A DNA stretch of 64,000 bases, from assembly GCF_030160655.1 (NCBI RefSeq), contig NZ_BSOT01000005.1, positions 1,941,546 through 2,005,545 on the forward strand, read 5' to 3'. The notes beneath the pieces are model-generated. The model saw only the letters and a program-made list of their open reading frames with translations. It searched no databases and was not told the origin of the DNA. This DNA comes from Agaribacter marinus. GTDB taxonomy: Bacteria > Pseudomonadota > Gammaproteobacteria > Enterobacterales > Alteromonadaceae. The translations under genes and the position numbers were made by a program. The first letter of the stretch is position 1, and each line of letters opens with the position of its first letter. Shown here in pieces: positions 29,345-38,655 of this stretch.

Positions 29345-30628
29345 CTACTTTAGTAGAGCCAACATATGTTGCTTTAAGGCCTCGTAACTACTTGGAAGTT
29401 CAGCTTCAAATGATTCCTTGCCACTCGCCTCAACTAACGCTTCAGGCAAACTTAAGGGCTGACCAAGCACGTTTTCTACCACTTCCTTAAATTTAGCCGG
29501 ATGTGCAGTGCCCAAGAAAATCCCAACTTCATCCTCAACAAGCTGCTTAGTTAAACATCTGTAACCAATCGCTGCATGGGGCTCAGAAGTGTAACCTTCT
29601 TGCAGCAATTGACGCATTGCGACCTGCGTATATTCTTCATCAACCGCTTCGCCGGTCAATAACGCCTTATCAAAATAGCCTTGCTCAACCAAGGCTTCTA
29701 TTCTTGGCCAATTATTTGGTTGTGATACATCCATAGCATTTGACATCGTAGCGACAGTCGGTTTAGGTGACCATTCACCAGATACTAAATAACGTGGTAC
29801 GGTGTCATTACTGTTAGTTCCTGCAATAAAACGTTTAATGGGCAAACCTAAGGTTTTAGCAATAATACCTGCAGTTAAGTTGCCAAAATTTCCGCTTGGT
29901 ACCGCAAATACGGCCCTATTTCGCTCATCTTCCGGTAATTGCGCTATTGCTTCAAAGTAATAACAAATTTGCGCAAGTAAACGACTGATATTAATTGAGT
30001 TTGCCGAATTTAGATGCAAACCATCACGCACATCAGGGTCATCAAATGCTGTTTTTACCAATTGTTGGCAAGCATCAAAGTCGGCATCAATTGCAACTGT
30101 ATGGATGTTATCGCCAAGCGTCGTAAATAACTTCTCTTGCAACGGGCTAATTTTTCCCTTTGGAAATAAGATGACCACGTTAATGTTTTCAATACCATGG
30201 AAAGCATGAGCAACTGCCGCACCTGTATCGCCTGACGTAGCGGTTAAAATGGTTACTGGCGCTCCTTCGCTAATGTCTGATAAGCATTGCGCCATAAAAC
30301 GCCCACCAAAGTCTTTAAATGCTAGCGTAGGACCATGGAACAATTCTAAACAGTAAATCCCATCCTTCACTTTTGCCATAGGCGCAGGAAAGGTAAATGC
30401 GCGTTGAATTAAATCAGCGACCAAATCGTTACCTAATTCGTCACCAACTAAATGTTGAATGATCTTTGTACTTCGCTCTACCAAAGGTAATGCTAGCAAG
30501 CCTTCAATATCATCCATCGGCTTAATATCTTTAGGGAAGTACAAGCCTTGATGCTTACCCAAACCCTTTTTAACCGCTTGCGCAAACGATACTGTATCAC
30601 TTGCGTCTTTAAGATTTACTAATTCCAC
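29345..30628 (-). CDS. thrC: Threonine synthase
   Basis: Protein of 427 aa, PLP enzyme converting O-phosphohomoserine to threonine. The PLP lysine is in LAFKDFGGRFMAQ; TATSGDTGAAVAHAFHG is the phosphate-binding region. GTG start with AAGGA seven bases upstream. Gene order thrA-thrB-thrC with 11 bp between thrB and thrC. Confidence 0.98.
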   Translation of the reverse strand: MELVNLKDASDTVSFAQAVKKGLGKHQGLYFPKDIKPMDDIEGLLALPLVERSTKIIQHLVGDELGNDLVADLIQRAFTFPAPMAKVKDGIYCLELFHGPTLAFKDFGGRFMAQCLSDISEGAPVTILTATSGDTGAAVAHAFHGIENINVVILFPKGKISPLQEKLFTTLGDNIHTVAIDADFDACQQLVKTAFDDPDVRDGLHLNSANSINISRLLAQICYYFEAIAQLPEDERNRAVFAVPSGNFGNLTAGIIAKTLGLPIKRFIAGTNSNDTVPRYLVSGEWSPKPTVATMSNAMDVSQPNNWPRIEALVEQGYFDKALLTGEAVDEEYTQVAMRQLLQEGYTSEPHAAIGYRCLTKQLVEDEVGIFLGTAHPAKFKEVVENVLGQPLSLPEALVEASGKESFEAELPSSYEALKQHMLALLK

Positions 30629-30639
30629 AGACTTATCCT

Positions 30640-31590
30640 TTACTCAGAAACCACACGGGTTCCGGCTTTATCAATCTTACATACGTGACTAAAACCGTCT
30701 TCATTCTGTATGTAATTGTCGTTTAACCATGTTTGTATCGCCTGAGCAGATGCTAAGTCATCAGCTACGGCAAACACGGTTGGGCCTGAACCCGATATTC
30801 CAAACGCCAGACCATTTTGGGCGTTGGCAAAATCTCTCGCTTCATCAAAGTGAGGCAACAATGACTTTCGATGTTGCTCTGCTATAACGTCAGTCATTAC
30901 AGAAGCTGCAAGCGTCTTATCCCCACGATACAAGGCATCAACAAACACCCCCATCTGGCGCCCAAACGTTAGGCATGTAGCCATGTCAAAATGCTGAGGT
31001 AGTATACTACGAGCTGCTGCTGTAGACACCGATAAACCCGAATAGCATGCCACCCAATACCAATCATCAAATGAGGGTAAAATGAGTGCAACCGGTGAAG
31101 CTTGCCCAGTCATTAGGGTCATTCCCCCCAAATAGCTTGGCGCTACATTGTCATAATGAATGCTGCCGCTAATTTGGCCTTCCAGTTCCCCCATCATCAA
31201 CAGCAAGCTATCCTTATCAAACGGCGAACCAGCGTGTTCATTTAAAGCATAAAACGCAGCAACAATGGAGCTAGCACTTGAACCTAAACCGCTACCAATT
31301 GGTAGTGCTTTATGTAAATGCATGCTAATACTAAGTTTGGTTTTACCTTCTTTTGCCAGCGCATCTTGAAAAAAATTGTAACATCGCGTCACGATGTTGT
31401 TTTCAGTGCCAGCAGGCAACCTATCGGCAAACCTTCCATCAACACTTAACTGAAATTCTTCAGCATCACTAATAGATACCCAATCACCTAACAAACAGCC
31501 ATCTATTGGCGCCAAGGCAGCACCTAAAATATCAAACCCTAAACTAACATTACCAATAGATGCGGGCGCATATGCTTTTGTTGTTGCCAT
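30640..31590 (-). CDS. thrB: Homoserine kinase
   Basis: Protein of 316 aa of the GHMP kinase family, phosphorylating homoserine. The N-terminal APASIGNVSLGFDILG, the ATP loop LPIGSGLGSSASS and the C-terminal GISGSGPTVFAV are the three GHMP motifs. The ATG immediately follows the TAA of thrA with no spacer, so translation is probably coupled. Confidence 0.98.
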   Translation of the reverse strand: MATTKAYAPASIGNVSLGFDILGAALAPIDGCLLGDWVSISDAEEFQLSVDGRFADRLPAGTENNIVTRCYNFFQDALAKEGKTKLSISMHLHKALPIGSGLGSSASSIVAAFYALNEHAGSPFDKDSLLLMMGELEGQISGSIHYDNVAPSYLGGMTLMTGQASPVALILPSFDDWYWVACYSGLSVSTAAARSILPQHFDMATCLTFGRQMGVFVDALYRGDKTLAASVMTDVIAEQHRKSLLPHFDEARDFANAQNGLAFGISGSGPTVFAVADDLASAQAIQTWLNDNYIQNEDGFSHVCKIDKAGTRVVSE

Positions 31591-34056
31591 TTATCGATAC
31601 TCCGCTGCACTCGGTAAGGTTCGGAGTAAATCCGCAAATACCCCTGCAGCCGTCACAGTAGCGCCAGCACCGTAACCACGAATAACATAAGGTATTGGAG
31701 AATAATATTTTGAATTGATCGCCAGCGCATTTTCACCGTCTTTAACCGCCGCAAGTGGATGCGCTAACGCGACCGCTTGTACACTCACTTTGCATTTCCC
31801 TTCGCTAATAGACCCAACATAACGCAAGACTTTACCCGCTAGTTTAGCTTCATCTACTTGCGCTGCAATTTGTGAATCAAGCGATGGTAAGTTAGCCATA
31901 AACGCTGCTACGTCGCCGCTTGCGTCAAAGTTTTCTGGCAGTACCGATTCGATGACAATATCGTCTAACTCGAGAGATAAACCTGATTCTCTCGCCATGA
32001 TAAGCAACTTACGGGCAACATCCATACCGCTTAAATCGTCACGAGGATCAGGCTCTGTAAAGCCATTTTCTTTTGCAATTTTTGTTGCTTCTGAAAGACT
32101 CAAACCTTCATCTAATTTACCAAAGACAAACGATAATGAACCAGACAATATCCCTTCAAATGTTTCAAGTTTATCACCCGCAATCACGAGTTTTTGCAAA
32201 TTGTCAATCACTGGCAAGCCTGCACCTACTGTCGTTTCATACAAATATTGGCGACGAGACTGTTGTGCAGTATTTTGTAATTTTTCGTAATATTCGATGG
32301 ACGAAGTATTTGCTTTCTTATTGGGTGTAACCACGTGAAAGCCAGCTTCCAGCATGTCGCAATACTGTTCTGCAATACTCTGGTTGCTTGTGCAGTCAAT
32401 AATAACCGGATTAGTTAAACTATTTGTACGAACAAAGTCAACTAACCCGTCTAACGAGAATGGGCTATTCGCATTGGCAAGATCAGACTGCCAATCAACG
32501 CTAAGATCGATACCAGTAGCATTAAGTAAATTTGCTTTACTATTGGCAATGCCATAAACACTTAACTTTATATCTTTTTCATGTAGCGTTGTTTGCTGTT
32601 CTTTAATTTGGCGCAATAACTCTTCGCCAACGGTACCACAGCCAATAAAAAATACGTCGATAGGCTTTAAATTAGAAAAGAAATTTTGATGAATCACTTT
32701 TACTGCTTTCTTCGCCTTACTGTTTTCAATCACTGTCGATATTGAACGTTCGGACGACCCTTGGGCAATCGCTACATTGTTCACTCTTGCCTGTGCTAAG
32801 GCATCAAAGAACTTAGCTGCCATGCCTTTAGACTCACGCATACCATCCCCCACAAGCGTCACAATCGCGAGGTCCTTACGCACTTCTATTGGCTCTAATA
32901 ACTGATTACTCAACTCTAATGCAAAACTTTCCTCAAGTAACTCTAGCGCTTTATCTGCGTCTTTATTCGGAATACAAAAACTAATGCTATACTCTGACGA
33001 GCTCTGAGTAATCAAAGAAATCGAGATACTGCCTTTGGATATGACATCAAATATTCGACTAGCCATTCCAACCATGCCTTTCATACCTGGACCGGATACA
33101 TTAAACATCACAATGTCTTCTAGATGAGATATCCCTTTAACACTTGTCCAGCGAGTACTTGGCTCTTTGCTTATTAACGTACCAGGTGCCGCTGGGTTTA
33201 GCGTATTACGGATAAGACAAGGAATACCAAACTGTGCAATAGGGCCGATAGTTTTTGGATGTAGCACCTTAGCGCCGAAGTAAGATAATTCCATTGCTTC
33301 TTGATAGGTCAATTTATCAAGTAAAACCGCACCTTCGACTTGGTTAGGATCAGCATTATATACGCCATCGACATCGGTCCAAATTTCGCAACAACTCGCG
33401 TTAATGCATGCGGCAAGAATAGCAGCTGAATAATCTGAGCCATTTCGCCCTAGCGTTACCTTTTCTCCGGCCTCATTCACTGCAACAAAGCCAGGCATAA
33501 TAAGTAGTTCAGAGCCATCAGATCTTACTTCACTAAAACGAGCCCTGCTTTCTGACAAAAGCGCTAAACTATCAAGATAGTCGCCTTCAGCCACAACATA
33601 CTCGACAGGGTCGATAATTCGATTAGCGATGCCTTTAGCTGTCAGTATAGCGCTAAATATATTCACACTGACATATTCGCCAAGACTCAAAATAGTCGCA
33701 GTAACTTGATCAGGACAACTGCCCAGCAGTTGAATACCAGAAAGCTGTTTTTCTAAAATATCCAGTTTTTCCGAAATGAACACTGATAGTTGGTCATACT
33801 CAAAATTAGGCAAAGTGTCATTCAGTTCAGACGCAATACCGTTTAATGTCATCTTAAGTTTGGCAAACAACTCACCACAATCAACACCATTTTGTGCCTG
33901 TTCGCACAACAGAGACAAGGCATTTGTGACCCCTTTAGGTGCCGACAATACTACCGCTGCACCTTCTGTTTGGTGTGTTTGTTGGCTAATGTTAAACACT
34001 CGCATATAACGCTGCGCATCAGCTAACGACGAACCACCAAACTTCAACACTTTCAT
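31591..34056 (-). CDS. thrA: Bifunctional aspartokinase I / homoserine dehydrogenase I
   Basis: Protein of 821 aa, usual ThrA length. The N-terminal aspartokinase begins with [16 protein letters not shown]; the middle has paired ACT regulatory domains (near [17 protein letters not shown] and VTLVGDGM); the C-terminal homoserine dehydrogenase starts at about residue 465 with [13 protein letters not shown] and includes [17 protein letters not shown]. It commits aspartate to threonine and, in fused enzymes, is feedback-inhibited by threonine. AGGAG lies before the ATG. The transcript starts in a leader with a Thr/Ile-rich peptide and an attenuator, and a MetJ-like box lies further upstream. Confidence 0.98.
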   Translation of the reverse strand: MKVLKFGGSSLADAQRYMRVFNISQQTHQTEGAAVVLSAPKGVTNALSLLCEQAQNGVDCGELFAKLKMTLNGIASELNDTLPNFEYDQLSVFISEKLDILEKQLSGIQLLGSCPDQVTATILSLGEYVSVNIFSAILTAKGIANRIIDPVEYVVAEGDYLDSLALLSESRARFSEVRSDGSELLIMPGFVAVNEAGEKVTLGRNGSDYSAAILAACINASCCEIWTDVDGVYNADPNQVEGAVLLDKLTYQEAMELSYFGAKVLHPKTIGPIAQFGIPCLIRNTLNPAAPGTLISKEPSTRWTSVKGISHLEDIVMFNVSGPGMKGMVGMASRIFDVISKGSISISLITQSSSEYSISFCIPNKDADKALELLEESFALELSNQLLEPIEVRKDLAIVTLVGDGMRESKGMAAKFFDALAQARVNNVAIAQGSSERSISTVIENSKAKKAVKVIHQNFFSNLKPIDVFFIGCGTVGEELLRQIKEQQTTLHEKDIKLSVYGIANSKANLLNATGIDLSVDWQSDLANANSPFSLDGLVDFVRTNSLTNPVIIDCTSNQSIAEQYCDMLEAGFHVVTPNKKANTSSIEYYEKLQNTAQQSRRQYLYETTVGAGLPVIDNLQKLVIAGDKLETFEGILSGSLSFVFGKLDEGLSLSEATKIAKENGFTEPDPRDDLSGMDVARKLLIMARESGLSLELDDIVIESVLPENFDASGDVAAFMANLPSLDSQIAAQVDEAKLAGKVLRYVGSISEGKCKVSVQAVALAHPLAAVKDGENALAINSKYYSPIPYVIRGYGAGATVTAAGVFADLLRTLPSAAEYR

Positions 34057-34100
34057 CCAAGACTCCTTGCTTAATTTTACTTCGACTCACCGCTCTAGAT

Positions 34101-34135
34101 ACAAAAAAGCCCGCTTATTCTGCGGGCTTTCGTTA
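34101..34135 (-). terminator. thr operon attenuator (terminator with competing antiterminator)
   Basis: Terminator stem AGCCCGC / GCGGGCT (34122-34128 and 34108-34114) followed on the minus strand by six T. The segment TAACGAAAGCCC (34124-34135, minus strand) can instead pair with GGGCGGTCGTTA (34155-34166), the last codons of the leader peptide, through GGGC/GCCC and TCGTTA/TAACGA. That pairing would consume the first arm of the terminator. Both alternatives are read directly; in vivo function follows by analogy with thr attenuation in E. coli. Confidence 0.88.
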
Positions 34136-34153
34136 ACTAGAAACAGGTACTGG

Positions 34154-34219
34154 CTAACGACCGCCCTCGATAGAGGTGGTAATAATAATCATGTCGTTAG
34201 TCATTAGAATTGTTTTCAT
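34154..34219 (-). CDS. thrL: thr operon leader peptide
   Basis: A 21-aa ORF, of which four residues are Thr and five are Ile, including the run IIITT. This is the pattern of ThrL, whose translation speed senses charged threonyl- and isoleucyl-tRNA. It ends 19 bp before the attenuator region and its last codons double as the antiterminator strand. The ribosome-binding site is weak (GGCGGC just before the ATG). Too short for ordinary gene calling. Confidence 0.88.
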   Translation of the reverse strand: MKTILMTNDMIIITTSIEGGR

Positions 34220-34229
34220 GCCGCCAATT

Positions 34230-34253
34230 TGCCGTATAGACGTCTAAATGTCA
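34230..34253. promoter_or_regulatory. MetJ-like box upstream of the thr leader
   Basis: A perfect AGACGTCT at 34238-34245, flanked in register by TGCCGTAT and AAATGTCA, each matching 5 of 8 consensus positions. On the minus strand a perfect TTGACA (34249-34254) adjoins it as a possible -35 element, but I find no good -10 at the right distance before the leader. By analogy with metK this suggests MetJ control of the aspartokinase/homoserine dehydrogenase. Confidence 0.55.
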
Positions 34254-34254
34254 A

Positions 34255-34515
34255 CAGTAGAGCTTAAAAATATCCAAGAAGACTTGGTAATAAAGTCATT
34301 TTTTATCACAAAAGAGAAATACTACTTAATGCGCTTTCTTGTTAACAAAAACATTCTAAACCTCAATATTTTTGTATATTTTTCAACCAGTTAATGTCAT
34401 ATATTTTTACACCGATTAGTATTTTGAATAAGATAAGTTGTTAAACACAATAAATATCAATAAGTTATACTTTGGCTTGTTTCCTGCTTAGAGACTGTGA
34501 ACTCTTTAATATTTT
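34255..34515. other. Divergent region between thr leader and PEP-CTERM-like gene
   Basis: Non-coding and AT-rich. It must contain the promoter for the gene at 34516 and probably for thr. No ORF or clear hairpin seen. Confidence 0.4.
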
Positions 34516-35055
34516 ATGGAAAAAATGATGTACAAAAGTCTAATCGCTCTACTCTTTCTAGTCACAGGAACGGCAAATGCCACGTTGTTATCGTTCGACT
34601 ATACGTTCACTAACGGCTCCGTTTTAACAGGTATCTTGGAAGGTACAATTCAAGCTGATAGCGATACCGTCGTCATCGACGCATTTGGTGACGTTAGTTT
34701 CGACGGCGTACTGCTACCTTCAATTGAAAACGTTGATTTTGTATCAATAAGTGATTTCCCAGCAGGTGGGCTGGATCCAAAAATAAGCTTTTCAGGTGAT
34801 GTAATGGATTTGTTTGTATGTGCAAACGGCTTTATTGTTGGGAACTGTGGTTTTAATGCAGGTGGTTTCTTTTTTGATTCAGTATCGTTCGGTGCTGGAG
34901 CTGGCGTAGCAGCAGCGGGTACAGTGTTTGATCCTAGTTTCAACTCAGTAAACTGGAATCTATCAGTGGCAGAAGTGCCTGCTCCACTATCAATAGTGCT
35001 ATTTGTTTTAGGCCTAGCATTCGTTGGATTGACGAAGAGAAAACAAACAGCTTAA
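34516..35055 (+). CDS. PEP-CTERM-like exported protein
   Basis: Protein of 179 aa or slightly fewer. It has an N-terminal signal peptide (KSLIALLFLVTGTANA), a Gly/Asp/Ser-rich beta-type mature domain with two cysteines, and a C-terminal tripartite signal: VPAP, then a hydrophobic helix (LSIVLFVLGLAFVGL), then basic TKRKQ. This is the layout of the PEP-CTERM sorting tag processed by exosortase; VPAP is a frequent variant. Such proteins are usually linked with exopolysaccharide, and a yjbEFGH cluster lies next to it on the other strand. Starts at 34516, 34525 or 34528 are all possible; GGA before 34525 slightly favours the later ones. Confidence 0.8.
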   Translation: MEKMMYKSLIALLFLVTGTANATLLSFDYTFTNGSVLTGILEGTIQADSDTVVIDAFGDVSFDGVLLPSIENVDFVSISDFPAGGLDPKISFSGDVMDLFVCANGFIVGNCGFNAGGFFFDSVSFGAGAGVAAAGTVFDPSFNSVNWNLSVAEVPAPLSIVLFVLGLAFVGLTKRKQTA

Positions 35056-35092
35056 CATCCATTGATGTTCCGCAAGTAGCTAATATTACTAC

Positions 35093-35123
35093 AAAAAATC
35101 CAAGGCTAGTCCTTGGATTTTTT
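35093..35123. terminator. Bidirectional terminator between PEP-CTERM-like gene and yjbH
   Basis: Stem AAAAAATCCAAGG / CCTTGGATTTTTT with a 5-base loop gives T runs on both strands. It separates two convergent genes. Confidence 0.92.
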
Positions 35124-35160
35124 GAAAGAAACTATTCCGGCACGCAATAACAAACAATTT

Positions 35161-37263
35161 TCAACGATAAAATGTACCACGCATATTTGTTTGAGTATGA
35201 AGTTGACTTGGGCGATTTAACATTTGCCCACCATCTCTAGCGATAGGCGCCCAAGGAATGTAACCTCCGCCTTTAGAGGGTCTAGTTGTGAAAAGGTCAA
35301 ACGGAATAGTAATGTAAAACCCTTTGGTAAAACTACCTTCACCATATTCCTCAGCAGACACATTTGTAATAGCAGCATATACACCGACCGTAATACCACT
35401 ATCAAATCGTTTTTCAAGGTCAATATTGATTCCGCGATCTTTAGCGAGAAATTGGCCAATATTAAATGTTACATGAATATCATTTAAGAATTCAGGTTGC
35501 CAATACATGTTTACATGCCCAGTAAGCGCTTCGTAATCTAAAAAGTCTAGAAAATTTACAAAATCTCTTTGCTGTACATAATTGATGTCAAACCCATACG
35601 AAAAATTGCTATTTACAGGTTGATAGAGAAATTCAGCTCCAAAGCCACCAAACATAGTTTCCAAATAGCCAGCATAAACTTGGGCATACCAGTTTGGCGC
35701 AATTCTGTTCTGCCAATGAGCAAATAGGGAATCCAAAGATACTGAATTTTGAGATACGTACTCCCTAATTTGTGTGCGAACACGAGGTAAACTTGCTACT
35801 TCATTGTCTTGAGTAAAATTAAAGTCCTCATAGTTATCTATCAATGTCGCTTCTAAATTAGCCTCAATACTAAAATGTTCGTTAAAAACGTAGCCAGTAC
35901 TGTAAATGAGGCCTCCTTGATAAAAATAGAACTTCTCTGGGCTACCAAATGTTTGCGCCCAATACGACTCCAAGTTGCTATAAAAGCCTGAAGTGCTTAC
36001 CGGTTTATATTCATTTAAAGTATCCTCACTAGTATCGGATCGAACATAACTCTCTCGGATATCCGTTTCCAAACGTTCATAGTTTGCTGCTTGAATGAAT
36101 AATGGCACGTCAATTTGCGTTTCAAGCATAGGTAAATCGTTCACATTCTCAACTATTTTTATTCTATCGATATCGTTAGGCAATGTATCAATTAAGACCC
36201 TTGCTACCCTTTGAATCGACTCATCATGATCGCGATACGCGACTTGCGTGCCATAAATAGTAAATTGTTCATCGTTTAATGCAGAGCTTTTGGTAACAAA
36301 GCCAGCTTCGTTGTATAAATTCTTTACTAACTCAGGACCATCGATATTTGATACAGGAAAATTCCGCCTATCTTGATTTACTTCTCTAGGTGGACTTGAC
36401 AACTTCTTTTGCCTTAAATCATGCAAATTAAACTTATAATTCATAGACAAGCCGAAGGTATTCCCTCTGATATAACTGAGGCTGAAATCAAAATCATTGT
36501 ACGAGTATGTTGCCGCTAAGTTCCATGCACTCTCTTGGACGATGCTTTGGTCTTGATCGTTTGAGTAGTCATTTCCTTCATATTCAAGTTTTAGTCTAAG
36601 GAAGTCCCATGGCGTTTGATACTCTATCCCACCAAAAAATGCCGCAGGCCCTTTGAAAAAATGCCCAAACTCAATGCTTCCACCTCTTCCTGAAAAACCT
36701 TCAGGTCGATTACAAAATTCACTAGAAAGACGACAAATAGGATTGGTAACATTACCGGATGTTCCCAAATATCCCCATCCAATACCTAAATTGATATCAA
36801 AGTCACCAAATTTTTTGCTTACGCCTACGAATTCGCTTTCAAAAAAGCCTGTTCCCCCAAAATCACGAAAACCGATCGCTGTTTCGGGTATATATCTAGT
36901 TTCTTCAAACAATCGAAATTTTACATCGATTCCTTTATCTTTTAGCGTTTGATCGCCACTAAACTCAAACTCATTGCTAAACAATCTTGAACGAACGTCG
37001 GTATATCTTATGGTTGATTCCATCCACGGGAACAATTGTAAATTAACGGACCAAAATCGATATTGCTCTATATCGGAATAATTGAAAAACATGTCGCCTT
37101 CACGCCCCATACGGGCCGTAGGTGTCTGTATAAGCCCAATACCGCCTGAGGTCATTTGAGATGTGTGATGACCGAATACCCCAAGAAATTCCTGTGCCGC
37201 TATGCTTTTTACTTGAGCGACAGATAAAATTAAGGAAAGGCTAAAATAAATTGAACGCTTCAA
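35161..37263 (-). CDS. yjbH: YjbH family outer-membrane exopolysaccharide protein
   Basis: Protein of 700 aa with an export signal (IYFSLSLILSVAQVKSIAA). The N-terminal part has the family segment SGGIGLIQTPTARMGREGDM and alternating aromatic strands typical of an outer-membrane beta-barrel; the C-terminal half is a second barrel-like region, and the end includes YITIPFDLFTTRPSK. YjbH/GfcD proteins act with YjbEFG in an extracellular polysaccharide or group 4 capsule-like pathway. The start codon is TTG, overlapping the yjbG stop as TTGA, so translation is coupled. Last gene of the operon. Confidence 0.9.
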   Translation of the reverse strand: MKRSIYFSLSLILSVAQVKSIAAQEFLGVFGHHTSQMTSGGIGLIQTPTARMGREGDMFFNYSDIEQYRFWSVNLQLFPWMESTIRYTDVRSRLFSNEFEFSGDQTLKDKGIDVKFRLFEETRYIPETAIGFRDFGGTGFFESEFVGVSKKFGDFDINLGIGWGYLGTSGNVTNPICRLSSEFCNRPEGFSGRGGSIEFGHFFKGPAAFFGGIEYQTPWDFLRLKLEYEGNDYSNDQDQSIVQESAWNLAATYSYNDFDFSLSYIRGNTFGLSMNYKFNLHDLRQKKLSSPPREVNQDRRNFPVSNIDGPELVKNLYNEAGFVTKSSALNDEQFTIYGTQVAYRDHDESIQRVARVLIDTLPNDIDRIKIVENVNDLPMLETQIDVPLFIQAANYERLETDIRESYVRSDTSEDTLNEYKPVSTSGFYSNLESYWAQTFGSPEKFYFYQGGLIYSTGYVFNEHFSIEANLEATLIDNYEDFNFTQDNEVASLPRVRTQIREYVSQNSVSLDSLFAHWQNRIAPNWYAQVYAGYLETMFGGFGAEFLYQPVNSNFSYGFDINYVQQRDFVNFLDFLDYEALTGHVNMYWQPEFLNDIHVTFNIGQFLAKDRGINIDLEKRFDSGITVGVYAAITNVSAEEYGEGSFTKGFYITIPFDLFTTRPSKGGGYIPWAPIARDGGQMLNRPSQLHTQTNMRGTFYR

Positions 37264-37973
37264 TGCAATACTCGATGTTCAGATAGTTCCAATAAAAGGT
37301 GGTTCAACAATGCTATATTATTATTTCTTGATTCATTAAATGGTATAAAAACAAGACTTCCAGGCATGGGTTCAAATGCAAGCGTCGACAAGTAATTTGA
37401 TAGCAATTTCTTATCACCATTTGGTGCAATTACGACGATTCCTTTTACATACGCATCTTTTGGTATATTCAACTGTTTAAAGTATTCATCAATTGCAGTT
37501 TCATTCTCGTAAGGTAGGAGCGTTTCTGACAGCGCCCCGAAAAATAAAATATGATTTGGCCTTGTACTCAATAGAAGTTTATAACTGCCATTTTCGAACC
37601 TTGGATTATATTCATTCATCAACCTAGACAGTTCAAAATCTATAGGAGTATTTACTCTAGAAAGAACATACCAATCTCGTAATTCTTGCTTTAACCTTTC
37701 AAGCTCTCCGCTGAAGCTTTGCTCTTCAAGCAGTGAAGACAAAACTCGTAGCGCTTCTTTTTTTTGTTCTACCTGAATTACATTATCCAAACGAAATAAC
37801 TTTGATGCATTCCAATACCATGATTGCTCCAACGCCACAGGCTCCAAAACTTCGGCCATTCGTGGATTAGAAGTGTAATCATAAACCGTGTTATTAACAT
37901 TTATTGTTACATTTGCGGCAGACTGTAATGATACAAATAAAAACAATGCAAGGGGGATGCGTTTGTAATACAA
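37260..37973 (-). CDS. yjbG: YjbG / GfcC-like capsule biosynthesis protein
   Basis: Protein of 237 aa with signal peptide (LALFLFVSLQSAANVTI). The mature domain resembles GfcC, a periplasmic protein with a ubiquitin-like beta-grasp pair: PRMAEVLEPVALEQSWYW near the start and VVIAPNGDKKLLSNYLSTL toward the end. The start appears to be TTG right after the yjbF stop, with AAGGTAGAG upstream. It belongs to yjbEFGH, and its stop overlaps the yjbH start by four bases. Confidence 0.85.
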   Translation of the reverse strand: MYYKRIPLALFLFVSLQSAANVTINVNNTVYDYTSNPRMAEVLEPVALEQSWYWNASKLFRLDNVIQVEQKKEALRVLSSLLEEQSFSGELERLKQELRDWYVLSRVNTPIDFELSRLMNEYNPRFENGSYKLLLSTRPNHILFFGALSETLLPYENETAIDEYFKQLNIPKDAYVKGIVVIAPNGDKKLLSNYLSTLAFEPMPGSLVFIPFNESRNNNIALLNHLLLELSEHRVLH

Positions 37974-37974
37974 G

Positions 37975-38649
37975 TTACTCTACCTTATTTAAAGCTCTTG
38001 CAACTCGACTTGCATAAACAGATGTTATGTTATCGCCATCAGGATGGAACTTCTGAGAACTTTTGACCAATTCACCTGACACCGTATGGAACCAGTATAT
38101 ATTGGTCCAACCTCTATCAGTAAACAAAAGGGTTTCTTCAGAGCCCAGATGAATATCCTCAAAGACAACAAAAACATCAAGATGATTGTCAAAAAGCTCG
38201 ATTGAAGCCCCTGGTTCCAATCTAAATGTAGAAAGTAACTCAAGACCGTACTGCCCATTGTCGACGTCAACTCTGCGGTGCCACTTAGTTAGACTGCTTA
38301 TAGATTGAGGGTCAATTAGTGGATCTTTTTGAGGTGAAAACGAATGTACTAATGAAATACTAAACCCGATAGTCCTCACTAATCGGCCATTTTCCTCAAT
38401 AAGCAAAACACCATCATTAGACATCCATTTCCTTTTAGATTGCTCAATAAAAGCTAATGCAACATTCGAAAAAGGCCGGTCGTCTATTAGGACTGATAGT
38501 AGATCTACTTCTGAAGATTTTACAACATCAAGAGAAAGTGGCTCTTGCTCTTTGAACAAAGCCCCTACCGCATCAACATGAATGAGATAGGAACTCGAAC
38601 AAGACAAGGTGCTAAGCGCTAGAGCAGCGCAAGCAAACTGTTTTAACAT
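37975..38649 (-). CDS. yjbF: YjbF / GfcB-like outer-membrane lipoprotein
   Basis: Protein of 224 aa with lipoprotein signal; Cys17 in STLSC is the likely lipidated residue. The rest has repeated short beta strands (NVALAFIEQSKRKWMSNDG, RTIGFSISLVHSF, RGWTNIYWFH) matching the DUF2886/YjbF family found with YjbG and YjbH. Probably sits in the outer membrane inner leaflet. Six bp separate it from yjbE and one bp from the yjbG start. Confidence 0.85.
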   Translation of the reverse strand: MLKQFACAALALSTLSCSSSYLIHVDAVGALFKEQEPLSLDVVKSSEVDLLSVLIDDRPFSNVALAFIEQSKRKWMSNDGVLLIEENGRLVRTIGFSISLVHSFSPQKDPLIDPQSISSLTKWHRRVDVDNGQYGLELLSTFRLEPGASIELFDNHLDVFVVFEDIHLGSEETLLFTDRGWTNIYWFHTVSGELVKSSQKFHPDGDNITSVYASRVARALNKVE

Positions 38650-38655
38650 CTTTGA

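Noticed and set aside
32354-34009. Several plus-strand open frames inside thrA
   Set aside because: Antisense shadows of a conserved coding region; no independent signal.
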